A DNA stretch of 64,000 bases from Chitinophaga oryziterrae (GTDB taxonomy: Bacteria; Bacteroidota; Bacteroidia; Chitinophagales; Chitinophagaceae): contig NZ_WRXO01000006.1 in assembly GCF_009758125.1 (NCBI RefSeq), forward strand, positions 186,001 to 250,000, in the 5' to 3' direction. Below the pieces are notes generated by a model. That model had not been told where the DNA came from. It saw only the letters and a list, made by a program, of their open reading frames with translations, and did no database searches. Of the stretch, positions 1 through 9,500 are shown in pieces; the first letter of the stretch is position 1, and every line of letters starts with the position of its first letter. Made by a program: the position numbers and the translations under genes.

Positions 1-1
1 G

Positions 2-538
2 GGCGCTTTCTTTGAAATAGATAACCTGGGCAAGTTCCGCTACACTAAAATGTACAGGTCTTCTGTTTATAATGTGACGCCTACGGAAATATTCTCTGAT
101 AACTTCTTCCTGCGTAATGCAGAGGCTTATCTGAATAAAGCGGAAGCTACTGCTATGCTGGACAAATCGACAGATGCTATCGCGGCCATCAATACACTTA
201 GAAAGTCCAGGTTCCTGCCTGCTGATTACACACCGGTGGATGCAACAGGGGCTGACCTGATCAATTTCATCCGCGACGAAAGAAGACGTGAACTCTGCTT
301 TGAAGGACACCGCTGGTTTGATCTGAAACGGTATGCCATCAATACGAAATATCCGTTCTCCAAAGTGATCACACATCCTTATTCAGACGTAGCGTATGGC
401 TCTGCGCCTTTCCTGAAGGCCACACTTACCTTGCTGCCAGGTGATCCTGATTATCTGGTCCCTGTCCCTGCTGCGGCCATCCTGTACAACCAGGGTGTGT
501 TAAAACAAAATCCCGCACGCCAGGACAGAACATTCTAA
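2..538 (+). CDS. SusD/RagB-family nutrient-binding lipoprotein, C-terminal part (5'-truncated by window edge)
   Basis: The reading frame is open from base 2, before the first internal ATG at 50, so the gene starts outside the window and only its last 178 residues are visible. The visible part ends like SusD proteins: a helical segment with AEAYLNKAEA, then RDERRRELCFEGHRWFDLKR, and a C-terminal segment with VPVPAAAILYNQGVLKQNP. SusD lipoproteins sit on the outer membrane over a SusC TonB-dependent channel and capture glycans or peptides. A lipoprotein and three thioredoxin-like genes follow on the same strand with short gaps, so this is probably the SusD of a polysaccharide or peptide utilisation operon whose SusC lies upstream. 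The substrate cannot be told. Confidence 0.9.
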   Translation, partial: GAFFEIDNLGKFRYTKMYRSSVYNVTPTEIFSDNFFLRNAEAYLNKAEATAMLDKSTDAIAAINTLRKSRFLPADYTPVDATGADLINFIRDERRRELCFEGHRWFDLKRYAINTKYPFSKVITHPYSDVAYGSAPFLKATLTLLPGDPDYLVPVPAAAILYNQGVLKQNPARQDRTF

Positions 539-561
539 TTCATTTTTAAACAGGAAACTAT

Positions 562-1419
562 ATGAAGAAATATATAAGTCTTTTGTTGCTCACCGCGGTG
601 TTATTCTCCTGCAAAAAGGACCATACACCTGCTCCGTCCGCCAGCATAAATGACCCTTTTATCCGTATGGATAATGCGGCCAGCGATGCAGATCACCAGA
701 TTTACCTGCTGTATAAATCAACCGGCGTACCTGTATTATATACGGATACCCTTACCACCAGCCCGTTGACGCTGCTGAATGTAGGATATCATATCACCAG
801 CTACGATTCACTGGTCACCGTACGTTACCTGCATAGCCAGGATGATGTCCTGTCGGGTGTCAATTTCGTCAAAGACGAGATCCTGCCTTCTCTGGGTGCT
901 GGTTTGCGCCCTTACTCCATATTGCTGGCCGATTCTGTTTACACATATAACATCTACAAACAACAGGTCATCCTCAATGCTTACCTGGGATTACAAACAC
1001 TGGCTGTAGGCAGGGTAGGAGAGATAAAAACAATGCCGGAAGATGTACTCAAAGCATATAAGAAGGATATCTTCAAAAACATTCTGTTGACACAACTGGC
1101 GCAACATGATGATCTGCTGAAAGACTTCTACGCAGTCAGCGCTGCCTACTATAATAAATATGCTTATGGTGATGGAAGTTACCCTGGTTATATTCCCTAT
1201 CAGCCCAAAGAAGCATACGGATTGCTGACAGATGGTACCGAATATCCCGGTTATTATCCTACCGGTGACCAAACAACAGACCTGGCTAATTATCTGGATG
1301 TGGTACTGGTATTATCAGCAGACGAATTCGCACAGAAGTATGCTGATTATCCGCTGGTATTGACCAAATATGATCTCCTGGTAAAAGTATTAACAACTTT
1401 AGAATTTAAAATGCCATAA
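562..1419 (+). CDS. Lipoprotein resembling the Mx1 (PF15890-type) zinc-peptidase family, without HExxH
   Basis: A 285-residue protein with a lipoprotein signal peptide (lipobox ending FSC, Cys at residue 17). Its position, 23 bp after a SusD gene, and overall layout recall the putative zinc metallopeptidase lipoproteins that accompany SusC/SusD. These begin with a segment like IYLLYKSTGVPVLY, have a central helix normally carrying HExxH, and end with a helical segment near a DEFA-type motif. Here the central helix reads LLTQLAQHDDLLKDF, so the metal-binding HExxH is not present. If the family assignment is right, this member is catalytically dead and probably a binding protein. The assignment is from memory of the family. 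The stop codon is 2 bp before the next gene. Confidence 0.55.
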   Translation: MKKYISLLLLTAVLFSCKKDHTPAPSASINDPFIRMDNAASDADHQIYLLYKSTGVPVLYTDTLTTSPLTLLNVGYHITSYDSLVTVRYLHSQDDVLSGVNFVKDEILPSLGAGLRPYSILLADSVYTYNIYKQQVILNAYLGLQTLAVGRVGEIKTMPEDVLKAYKKDIFKNILLTQLAQHDDLLKDFYAVSAAYYNKYAYGDGSYPGYIPYQPKEAYGLLTDGTEYPGYYPTGDQTTDLANYLDVVLVLSADEFAQKYADYPLVLTKYDLLVKVLTTLEFKMP

Positions 1420-1421
1420 TA

Positions 1422-2597
1422 ATGATCAGATTTCTTTTATCAGCGATGCTGCTGCTCCCTGCTGCGGCCATCGCGCAGGATACCTATTCCCTCAAAGGTT
1501 CCGTTGGGAAGTGGGATGCACCGTCCAAAGTATTCATGTATTATGAAGATGCCAAAGGAGAAAACAGGTTTGATTCTTCGGATGTAAAGAACGGGAACTT
1601 CGAATTCCATGGCTCCGTAGACAAAGCCCGTAAAGCATCTTTACTGCTCACATACAATAAAGTAAAGTTTAAATTCTTTATGGAAGTACTGCTGAAAGTA
1701 CGAAATGAAGAAGACTTTAAAAACGCCAGCTTAGACGTACTGAACTTTTACCTGGAACCAGGTGAAACCAGCATTACCTCTGCCGATTCATTGTATAAGG
1801 CAACCGTAAAAGGCTCCGTGCGGAATACGGACCTATCTGCTTTGAACCACGCCCGTACACCTGTATACAATGATATGAAGAACATTATCTTCAGTTTCAA
1901 TGATGCGGCTTCAAAAGGAGAATTTGATGAAAAATCCATTCTGAAAATGGAAGCAGACTATAAGAAAGATATAGAACTGTTGAAACAGACAGAACTATCC
2001 TTTGCAAAAACACATACGTCCTCCGTGATCTCCCTGGATATCCTGGATAAATATGTAGGATCAGAATCCGTGAGCCAGGTAACAGGACCTTTATTCAATG
2101 CTTTAAATAAAAACATTAAGACGTCGCCACAAGGTAAAGCATTACAGGAGCAGATCGCACAGTTCAAATTACTGGATATCGGTGCCATGGCTCCTGCCTT
2201 CTCCCAGACAGATACCTCCGGTAACATGGTGTCTTTGTCTTCTTTCAAAGGCAGATACGTGCTGGTAGATTTCTGGGCCAGCTGGTGCAGTCCCTGCCGT
2301 GCAGAGAATCCGACAGTGGTGCGGGCTTATAATGACTATAACAAAAAGAATTTCACGATCGTAGGTATTTCGCTGGACAGGCCCGATGGCAGAAGCAGAT
2401 GGCTGAAAGCCATCGCTGATGATAAACTGCCCTGGACACAACTTTCCGACCTGAAAGGAGGAAAAAACGAAGTGGCCGTATTGTACCATGTAAAGGAAAT
2501 TCCCCAGAATTTCCTGGTAGGTCCTGATGGCCGTATCGTTGCCCGCAACCTTCATGGCAATGCGCTTTGGGAAAAACTGGCCACCTTATTAAACTAA
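1422..2597 (+). CDS. TlpA-like thioredoxin-fold protein with N-terminal DUF4369-type domain (copy 1)
   Basis: A 391-residue exported protein with signal peptide MIRFLLSAMLLLPAAAIAQ. Residues about 20-130 form a beta-rich domain of the DUF4369 type (LKGSVGKW...VFMYYEDAKGENRFDSSDV). A helical middle follows, then a C-terminal AhpC/TSA-TlpA domain from about residue 250 with the redox motif FWASWCSPCRAENP (Cys289, Cys292). Such proteins are periplasmic or membrane-associated thiol-disulfide oxidoreductases. It is first of three tandem paralogues downstream of SusD and the Mx1-like lipoprotein. The active-site dipeptide is Ser-Pro here but Lys-Pro in copies 2 and 3. The start ATG is 2 bp after the preceding stop, implying translational coupling. 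Confidence 0.85.
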   Translation: MIRFLLSAMLLLPAAAIAQDTYSLKGSVGKWDAPSKVFMYYEDAKGENRFDSSDVKNGNFEFHGSVDKARKASLLLTYNKVKFKFFMEVLLKVRNEEDFKNASLDVLNFYLEPGETSITSADSLYKATVKGSVRNTDLSALNHARTPVYNDMKNIIFSFNDAASKGEFDEKSILKMEADYKKDIELLKQTELSFAKTHTSSVISLDILDKYVGSESVSQVTGPLFNALNKNIKTSPQGKALQEQIAQFKLLDIGAMAPAFSQTDTSGNMVSLSSFKGRYVLVDFWASWCSPCRAENPTVVRAYNDYNKKNFTIVGISLDRPDGRSRWLKAIADDKLPWTQLSDLKGGKNEVAVLYHVKEIPQNFLVGPDGRIVARNLHGNALWEKLATLLN

Positions 2598-2610
2598 TAA
2601 ACTCATCATA

Positions 2611-3738
2611 ATGAAGACATTGATCACCAGTGCACTCACTTTACTGTCATTTGCCGGTTTTGCACAACAACAATTTACCATAGAAGGCAAAGCAGGCAAT
2701 TTGAACAGCCCGGCTAAAGCATACCTGAACTACCGCGATACTGCCGGTACGATAATATTAGACTCCGCAGATGTCGTAAATGGTGTATTCACCTTCAAAG
2801 GCGCTGTTACCGATCCCATAGATGCCGGCCTGATGCTGATGCACAACGGAGAACCGGTCAAAGGCGCAAGAAGTGTGGACCGCACTTTCGTTATGCTGGA
2901 AAAGGGCAACATCAAAGTAAACACGACGGATTCATTAACACATGCTACTTTATCTGGCACCCCGCTGAACATAGACTACAACGCGATGGTAAAAGCAAAA
3001 GCTCCCATGGAGAAAAAGCTAAGGGATCTGGCACAGTTGCGTATAGCTTACCAGGGAGAAGGCAATACAAACTTCGATAAAGAACACGGTGCTGAAGTAC
3101 TTGCAGCAAGGAAAGCATTCGAGGACTACGATCTGGGTTACATCAAAATGCATCCCAACTCTTATATGAGTCTGATGATCCTCCAGGTATACATCAATTC
3201 TTTGCCTGTAACGATGACAATAGAGCCACTTTTCAACGCTATGTCTGCGGATATACGCGATTCCCGTCTTGGCAGGCTTGCCGGGGCTGAAATCGCAAAA
3301 TACAAATTAGTAGACCTCAACGCACCTGCTCCTGATTTCACCCAGGCGGATACCGCCGGTAAAATGATCAGCTTATCCTCTTTTAAAGGCAAATACGTAC
3401 TGGTAGATTTCTGGGCAAGCTGGTGCAAACCCTGTCGTGCAGAAAACCCGAACGTGGTAAAAGCCTTTAACACCTTCAAAAATAAAAACTTTACCGTAGT
3501 AGGCGTTTCCCTGGATTACCCCGGTGCAAAAGCACAATGGTTGAAAGCCATCGCGGATGATCACCTGGAACAGTTCACAGAACTGGCCGATCTGCAGAGC
3601 GCAACGAATCCGGTTGCTGCACTCTACAACGTAAAGGCTATCCCCCAGAACTTTCTGGTAGGCCCCGACGGGAAGATCATTGCGAAAGATCTGCGCGGTG
3701 AAGAATTACAGGAAAAATTGGCCTCACTCTTAAACTGA
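2611..3738 (+). CDS. TlpA-like thioredoxin-fold protein with N-terminal DUF4369-type domain (copy 2)
   Basis: A 375-residue paralogue of its neighbours: signal peptide ending GFAQ, DUF4369-like domain to about residue 130, helical linker, and a TlpA domain with FWASWCKPCRAENP (Cys272, Cys275) and the cis-Pro region KAIPQNFLVGPDG. It starts 13 bp after copy 1 and ends 5 bp before copy 3. The predicted role is a periplasmic thiol-disulfide exchange protein expressed with the SusD operon; substrate unknown. The C-terminal domain is much closer among the three copies than the N-terminal half, as expected if the DUF4369 part determines partner specificity. Confidence 0.85.
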   Translation: MKTLITSALTLLSFAGFAQQQFTIEGKAGNLNSPAKAYLNYRDTAGTIILDSADVVNGVFTFKGAVTDPIDAGLMLMHNGEPVKGARSVDRTFVMLEKGNIKVNTTDSLTHATLSGTPLNIDYNAMVKAKAPMEKKLRDLAQLRIAYQGEGNTNFDKEHGAEVLAARKAFEDYDLGYIKMHPNSYMSLMILQVYINSLPVTMTIEPLFNAMSADIRDSRLGRLAGAEIAKYKLVDLNAPAPDFTQADTAGKMISLSSFKGKYVLVDFWASWCKPCRAENPNVVKAFNTFKNKNFTVVGVSLDYPGAKAQWLKAIADDHLEQFTELADLQSATNPVAALYNVKAIPQNFLVGPDGKIIAKDLRGEELQEKLASLLN

Positions 3739-3743
3739 CCCAT

Positions 3744-4871
3744 ATGAAACTAATCACTGGTCTCCTTGCCTTGTTACCACTGGCAGGATTCTCACAACAA
3801 AATTTCAGCATCAAAGGACTGGTTGGTAAAACAACCCGGCCCGCTACGGCCTGGCTTTCTTACATGAAAGAAGAAGGACAGATGGTAACAGATTCTTCGG
3901 TCCTTAAAAACGGTGTATTCTCCTTTAAAGGGACCGTAAAAGAACCTGTAATGGGCAGGATCATCATGGTACATGAAGGAGAAGACAAACTGACATTAAG
4001 AAACGCTGATTACCTGGTAGTACTCCTTTCCTCTGGTACCATTACCATCAGTACCAAAGACTCACTGATACACTCATCTGTAAAGGGCTCGCAACTGGTG
4101 CTGGACTTCGCTGCCATGGAGAAAAAGAAGGACGCGGAAGAAGCCAGGTTAGTCAATCTGATGACGGAATTCGAAAATACGCCCAAAGCGCTCCAGGATA
4201 AAAAAGCCTATGGTGAAAATTATCAGGCCACTTTTGAAGACATCATCGTAAAAAAAGCAGCCATAGATTTCGCTTATATCAAAGGTCATCCCAACTCTTA
4301 CCTCAGCCTCTTATCATTAATATGGCATCTGACAACAGAGCGCCTGGGTAAAGTTGATTCGGCCTTCAATTCATTGGCAGCGCCATTAAAACAAACCGAC
4401 CTTGGCCTGGCTATTGCCAAAAAGATCGATAGCCGCAAAACGATATTGATAGGAGGTAAGGCGCCAAACTTTATATCATCAGATACCACAGGCACTAAAA
4501 TTTCTTTATCCTCTTTCAAAGGTAAATATGTACTGGTAGATTTCTGGGCAAGCTGGTGCAAACCCTGCCGTGCAGAAAACCCGAATGTGGTAAAGGCCTT
4601 TGATACTTACAAAGATAAGAACTTCACCGTCCTGGGTGTTTCCCTGGATAAAGAAGATGACAGGGACAAATGGATCAAAGCCATCAATGACGATCACCTG
4701 GAACGCTGGACACAGGTATCCGAACTTACAGGATGGAGAAGTGAGGTCGTAGGTCTATACAATCTGAAAAGCATTCCGCAGAATGTGCTCATAGATCCCG
4801 GCGGAACGATCATCGCAAAGAACCTGCGGGGAGAAGAACTGCAACAGAAGTTAGCATCTCTATTTCATTAA
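3744..4871 (+). CDS. TlpA-like thioredoxin-fold protein with N-terminal DUF4369-type domain (copy 3)
   Basis: The third tandem copy, 375 residues: signal peptide ending GFSQ, DUF4369-like domain, linker, and TlpA domain with FWASWCKPCRAENP (Cys272, Cys275) and SIPQNVLIDPGG. It is the last gene of the operon; a hairpin follows at 4877-4914. The stretch encoding VLVDFWASWCKPCRAENP is nearly identical to copy 2 at DNA level, pointing to recent duplication or gene conversion. Confidence 0.85.
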   Translation: MKLITGLLALLPLAGFSQQNFSIKGLVGKTTRPATAWLSYMKEEGQMVTDSSVLKNGVFSFKGTVKEPVMGRIIMVHEGEDKLTLRNADYLVVLLSSGTITISTKDSLIHSSVKGSQLVLDFAAMEKKKDAEEARLVNLMTEFENTPKALQDKKAYGENYQATFEDIIVKKAAIDFAYIKGHPNSYLSLLSLIWHLTTERLGKVDSAFNSLAAPLKQTDLGLAIAKKIDSRKTILIGGKAPNFISSDTTGTKISLSSFKGKYVLVDFWASWCKPCRAENPNVVKAFDTYKDKNFTVLGVSLDKEDDRDKWIKAINDDHLERWTQVSELTGWRSEVVGLYNLKSIPQNVLIDPGGTIIAKNLRGEELQQKLASLFH

Positions 4872-4876
4872 CCAAC

Positions 4877-4914
4877 TACAAGCAGAGGGCTCCGTCAGTA
4901 GCCCTCTGTTTGTA
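4877..4914 (+). terminator. Hairpin after the SusD-TlpA operon
   Basis: CAGAGGGCT (4883-4891) pairs with AGCCCTCTG (4900-4908). The stem extends outward with ACAA/TTGT and one G-T wobble to about 15 bp around an 8-nt loop. No strong T-run follows, so it may be a Rho-assisted end or an mRNA-stabilising hairpin. Confidence 0.6.
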
Positions 4915-4968
4915 ACTACTACTCAAAATCTTAATAAGATGGTAATATACACCCCACACATCATATTT

Positions 4969-4976
4969 TAACTTTG
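4969..4976 (+). promoter_or_regulatory. -7 promoter element of the ECF sigma gene
   Basis: TAACTTTG matches the Bacteroidota -7 consensus TAnnTTTG. No TTG is seen about 20 bp upstream. Transcription would start near 4982, so the GTG at 4981 would be at or before the RNA 5' end. This favours ATG 5005 as the start of the sigma gene. Confidence 0.5.
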
Positions 4977-5004
4977 CAGGGTGCCACAAAGTAAAGGGTC
5001 TGCA

Positions 5005-5541
5005 ATGAACAACATTCTATTAATAAAGAAAGGGGATGAGAATGCCTTTGTAGAGATGTATCACCGCTTAAATGGACGGGTCTTCAACTTTTTCCTTAAA
5101 AAGACCCGGCTGCCGGAAGTAGCGAAAGACCTTACCCAACAATGTTTTATCCGTATCTATCATTACCGGGAAAGCCTCTCCGAACAGCATCCGGTAGAAA
5201 AGCAGGTCTATATCATCGCCAAATCCATCTATATCAATCATCTCCGTCTGGAAAACAGGCGTAAAATAAGAGAAACGGACTATTCCGGTGAACGGGCCGA
5301 TTACGAATCGGATAACCGTTTCGAGATCAATGACTACCTCAATAAAATAACCCTCACATTATCCCCCGTACGTAAAAAGATCATTCTCCTCAAAGTACAC
5401 AAAGGGTTGTCTAACAAAGAAATCGCGGAAGAATTGTCTATCTCCGTGAAAACAGTGGAAAACCATATCACCAAGGCCCATCACCATATGAGGGTTGTTT
5501 CCGCAGAGTTAATGATCATTATGGTCATCCTGCTTTGTTAA
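5005..5541 (+). CDS. ECF RNA polymerase sigma factor (sigma-70 family)
   Basis: A 178-residue extracytoplasmic-function sigma factor. Sigma-2 lies in the first half (GDENAFVEMYHRLNGRVFNF, then VAKDLTQQCFIRIYHY). Sigma-4 lies in the second half with helix-turn-helix LSNKEIAEELSISVKTVENH. ATG 5005 is preferred over the in-frame GTG at 4981 because of the promoter element just upstream. The last ten residues (LMIIMVILLC) are unusually hydrophobic, as often seen in Bacteroidota SusC-linked sigma factors. The gene precedes FecR, SusC and SusD, so it probably activates this SusC/D operon on release by the FecR anti-sigma. Confidence 0.9.
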   Translation: MNNILLIKKGDENAFVEMYHRLNGRVFNFFLKKTRLPEVAKDLTQQCFIRIYHYRESLSEQHPVEKQVYIIAKSIYINHLRLENRRKIRETDYSGERADYESDNRFEINDYLNKITLTLSPVRKKIILLKVHKGLSNKEIAEELSISVKTVENHITKAHHHMRVVSAELMIIMVILLC

Positions 5542-5594
5542 GGAATTGTTACCAGTAGGGGATACCCGGGTAGCACGGTGTACATATATACAAC

Positions 5595-6521
5595 ATGAAA
5601 CCAGACGACGTTTTAATAGATAAGTTTTATAGCGGAACATGCACACCGGAAGAAGCAAAGCTGGTCATGGACTGGTTCATGGAAAATGAACAGGAAGAAG
5701 ATTGGGAAGATGCGCCGGAGAATGAATATTCAGCAGAAATGTTATCCGTGGTCCGTGCCAACACCTTCGGTACAAAGGTCATCCGATTATGGCCAAAGAT
5801 AGCAGTAGCCGCCAGCATATTATTAATAGGTTGCCTGTTCTTTATGAAAAAGGAACAACCGGTAAAACATGTAGTAGCTATAGCAACGAAAGCCGTATCC
5901 AACTGGACTTCCATCACCGCTGCCAATAAAATGAATATCCGATTAAAAGACGGATCTGCCATCGTACTGGAACGCGGTGCTACTATGCGCTACGATTCCA
6001 TCGCCTGCAGAACGATCTATCTGGAAGGAAAGGCTTTATTCACCGTAGCTGCCAACGAACAAAAGCCTTTCACCGTAAAAACGAAAGGTTACTCAACGAT
6101 TGCATTGGGAACATCCTTTATGGTATCCGCTGTAAAAGGTTTTCATGTGAAACTCTTCTCCGGTAAGGTATTGATAAGAACGAACAGCCGGAAAGATATC
6201 TACCTGCAACCGGGAGAGGAACTGGTCTGCAACAAAATTATACGGGTATCACACAAACCAGAGATCATACCTGTTAAACACAAGAGTATCAGCATAGAGA
6301 ATAATAATATGGTGTTCGATAATGCACCTCTGAAAGATGTACTGGAACTGTTCAAAGAGAAATATCATATCAGTATACAGTATGATGAACAGAATCTCTC
6401 GGGCGTGTATTTCACCGGACAGGTCCTGCCAACAGACAAAATAGAACTGATCCTGAAAACGATCGCCAGGATCAATAATCTTACACTCACTTCCAAAGAC
6501 GGTACTTATATAATTCTGTAA
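5595..6521 (+). CDS. FecR-family anti-sigma factor
   Basis: A 308-residue inner-membrane regulator. The N-terminal cytoplasmic part (residues 1-65, FYSGTCTPEEAKLVMDWF) is the sigma-binding region. One membrane segment follows (about residues 69-85, VAASILLIGCLFFM). The periplasmic FecR domain spans about 105-205 (MNIRLKDGSAIVLERGATM, FTVKTKGYSTIALGTSFMV). The C-terminal domain, about 230-308 (MVFDNAPLKDVLELFKEKY...LTLTSKDGTYIIL), is of the DUF4974/STN-like type. It lies 53 bp after the sigma gene and 26 bp before SusC. The usual model is that substrate binding to SusC is passed to FecR, which frees the sigma factor. Confidence 0.9.
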   Translation: MKPDDVLIDKFYSGTCTPEEAKLVMDWFMENEQEEDWEDAPENEYSAEMLSVVRANTFGTKVIRLWPKIAVAASILLIGCLFFMKKEQPVKHVVAIATKAVSNWTSITAANKMNIRLKDGSAIVLERGATMRYDSIACRTIYLEGKALFTVAANEQKPFTVKTKGYSTIALGTSFMVSAVKGFHVKLFSGKVLIRTNSRKDIYLQPGEELVCNKIIRVSHKPEIIPVKHKSISIENNNMVFDNAPLKDVLELFKEKYHISIQYDEQNLSGVYFTGQVLPTDKIELILKTIARINNLTLTSKDGTYIIL

Positions 6522-6547
6522 GCAAAATTCAATAAAAATTAATCAAA

Positions 6548-9500
6548 ATGGGACAAGCAAGAACGCTGTTCAAGGGTATTTTATGCCTGTTGTTTATCAT
6601 GTTCATGAGAGAGAGGACAGTAGCACAGAACGCAGTATCAGACGTTCATGGTACTGTACTCACTGCAAAAGGTGAATCACTTCCCAGCGTAGCTGTACAG
6701 GCAGTGGAAAAGGGGAGCGGACAAAAATTCAATACGCTCACAGACCCTAACGGGGATTTCATATTTCATAATTTACAGGTGGGTAAACAATACGATTTTA
6801 ATTTCTCTATTATGGGATATGAAAAGAATGATTACCTCGGCTATACCGTAGATAACAAGGGTAAGAATTTACTCATGGTGCGCCTTACCGAGAAAAGCAT
6901 TGGCCTGAATGATGTGGTGGTAGTAGGCTATGGTACACAGAAAAAAGTGAACCTTACCGGCGCTGTTTCACAGGTTGATGCAAAACAGTTCGCAGACAAA
7001 CCGGTGGCTAATGTGGCCCAGGCTTTACAAGGAGCTGTTCCCAACCTCAACATTACCTTCGGTGACGGTCATCCCGGCAGTACCGGCAATTTCAACATCC
7101 GTGGATATGCTTCCGTTTCTAACAGTAACGGTTCTCCGCTGATCTTAATTGATGGTGTGCCGGGTAATATAGACATGCTCAATCCACAGGATATAGAAAC
7201 CCTCACCGTATTAAAAGATGCTGCTTCTGCGGCTATCTACGGTGCAAGAGGTGCTTTCGGTGTGATCCTCGTCACGACCAAACAGGCGAAGAACGGTAAA
7301 CTGAGTATCAACTACGGAACCAGCTACAGCTCTCAACGGATGACTAGTCGTACCGACTTCATCACAGATGGTTACACACAGGTGAACCTGGCCGACATCG
7401 CTTTCTCCCGCAACGTGGGTAACTCCTATACCGGCTACAACGCAGATGATATGGCGGAACTGAAAAAACGGCAGACAGATAAATCCCTGCCTTCCGTAGT
7501 CATCCAGAACCGTAATGGTCAGAATCAGTACGTTTACTATGGTAGTACCGACTGGTGGCACTTCCTTTTCAAGAAAAGTCAGCCTGGTCTGGAACACCAT
7601 TTCAGCATGAGCGGCGGTAACGACAAAGTGGACTTCCTCATGTCCGGTCGTTACTACCAGCAGAAAGGCATGTTCCAGGATTACCTGCGTCAGGACGTTT
7701 ACAACGCCTATAACTTCAGGGCTAAAATAAACGTACACGTTACTTCCTGGTTAACTGCCTACACAAATACACAGTTCGGCGCCAATGATTATACATGGCC
7801 TGGTTATAACCAGAACATGACTGGTATCTATAACCACGCAATGGCTTCCTATGTGCCTAAAAATCCTGATGGTACCTTTACCTTCAGAACTAACCTGAAT
7901 AACTACGGTGCTTACGAATATGCCGATTTACAAAACCGTAAGTCCCACGGTGGTAATAAGAATTACAACTTAACAGAGAACGTTGGTTTCAACGCCAATA
8001 TCGCTAAAGGTTTATCCCTGACCGGTAACTACGCTTTCCAGTTAGATCCCTACAGCGATTACCAGCGCACCGCTTTCATTCCCTGGTCTGTTAATCCGGG
8101 TATCATCAATAAAACCGGTAATGATAACCTGACTGAAAACACACACCTCGATCAGCATCATTCCGTGAACCTCTATGCTACCTACGGGAAAAACTTAGGT
8201 AAACATAACCTGAAAGCAGTGGCAGGCTATAACATGGAATTGCAGAAATATAAACTCAATACCATCGGACGTCAGAACCTCTTATCTGAAGACCTGAACC
8301 AGATCGACCTTGGTACCGGTGCGCAAACGACCGGTGGGAACGCTTCAGAATGGGCATTACTGGGTTACTTTGCCCGTGTGAACTACGACTACGAAGGAAA
8401 GTACCTGTTAGAACTGAACGGCCGTTATGATGGTAGCTCACGCTTCCCTGCTAACCAGCGCTTCGGTTTCTTCCCTTCCATTTCCGGTGGATGGCGTATC
8501 AGTGAAGAAGCATTTTTCAGTCCGGTTAAAAACATAGTGAACGAATTAAAACTAAGAGCTTCTTACGGTTCACTGGGTAACCAGGACGTAGGCAACAGCA
8601 ACCTGTATCCCTATGTACCGGTAATGAAAAGCTCCCTCAGCAAATGGGTGGCCGGTGGCAACCAGGTGCAGACCTTATCCGCTCCTGATCCTATCACACC
8701 ACATTTCACCTGGGAAAAATCAGCTTCTACCAATGCGGGTATTGACGCGGCTTTCCTGAAGAACCGCTTGCAGATCAGCTACGACCAATACCGCCGTAAA
8801 ACCACCAATATGCTGATCCCCGGTAAAACATTGCCTTCCGTATTCGGCGCTAAATCTCCTTTGCAGAATGCGGGTGACCTGCTGACCAAAGGGTTCGAAC
8901 TCTCCGTGAAATGGCAGGATAAAGGCGAACTGGCGGGTAAACCGTTCTCCTACAGTATAGGCGCCGTGTTATCGGATTACACGGCTAAGATCACCAGATT
9001 CGATAACCCTGAAAACCTGCTGAGTAATCACTATGTAGGAGAACAGTTAGGTGAGATCTGGGGATACAGCATAGATGGGTTTTTCAAATCAGCAGCGGAA
9101 GCACAGAGCTGGACTATCAACCAGGATTATATAGACAGGGACCAGCGCGTGACCTCTCCCGGTGAATGGAGCAAGCTGCATGCCGGTGATCTGAAATTCA
9201 AAGACCTGAATGGTGATAAGATCATCAACGAAGGGAAAAATACATTGGCTGATCATGGCGATTTACGTCGTATCGGTAACTCATTACCCCGTTATTCTTT
9301 CGGCTTCAATGCTGGTTTCAACTGGTGTAATTTCGATCTGAACGTATTCTTCCAGGGTATTGGAAAACAAAACTGGTACCCGAACGTGGAGTCTTCCAAA
9401 TTCTGGGGCCCCTACGGCAGACCATACACTTCCTTCGTTCCTAAGGATTTCGAAAGCAAGATCTGGAGCGAAAGTAATCCCAATGCTTACTTCCCGCTGC

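Noticed and set aside
4981..5004. GTG start for the ECF sigma factor
   Set aside because: It lies at the expected transcription start; ATG 5005 is downstream of a clear -7 element.
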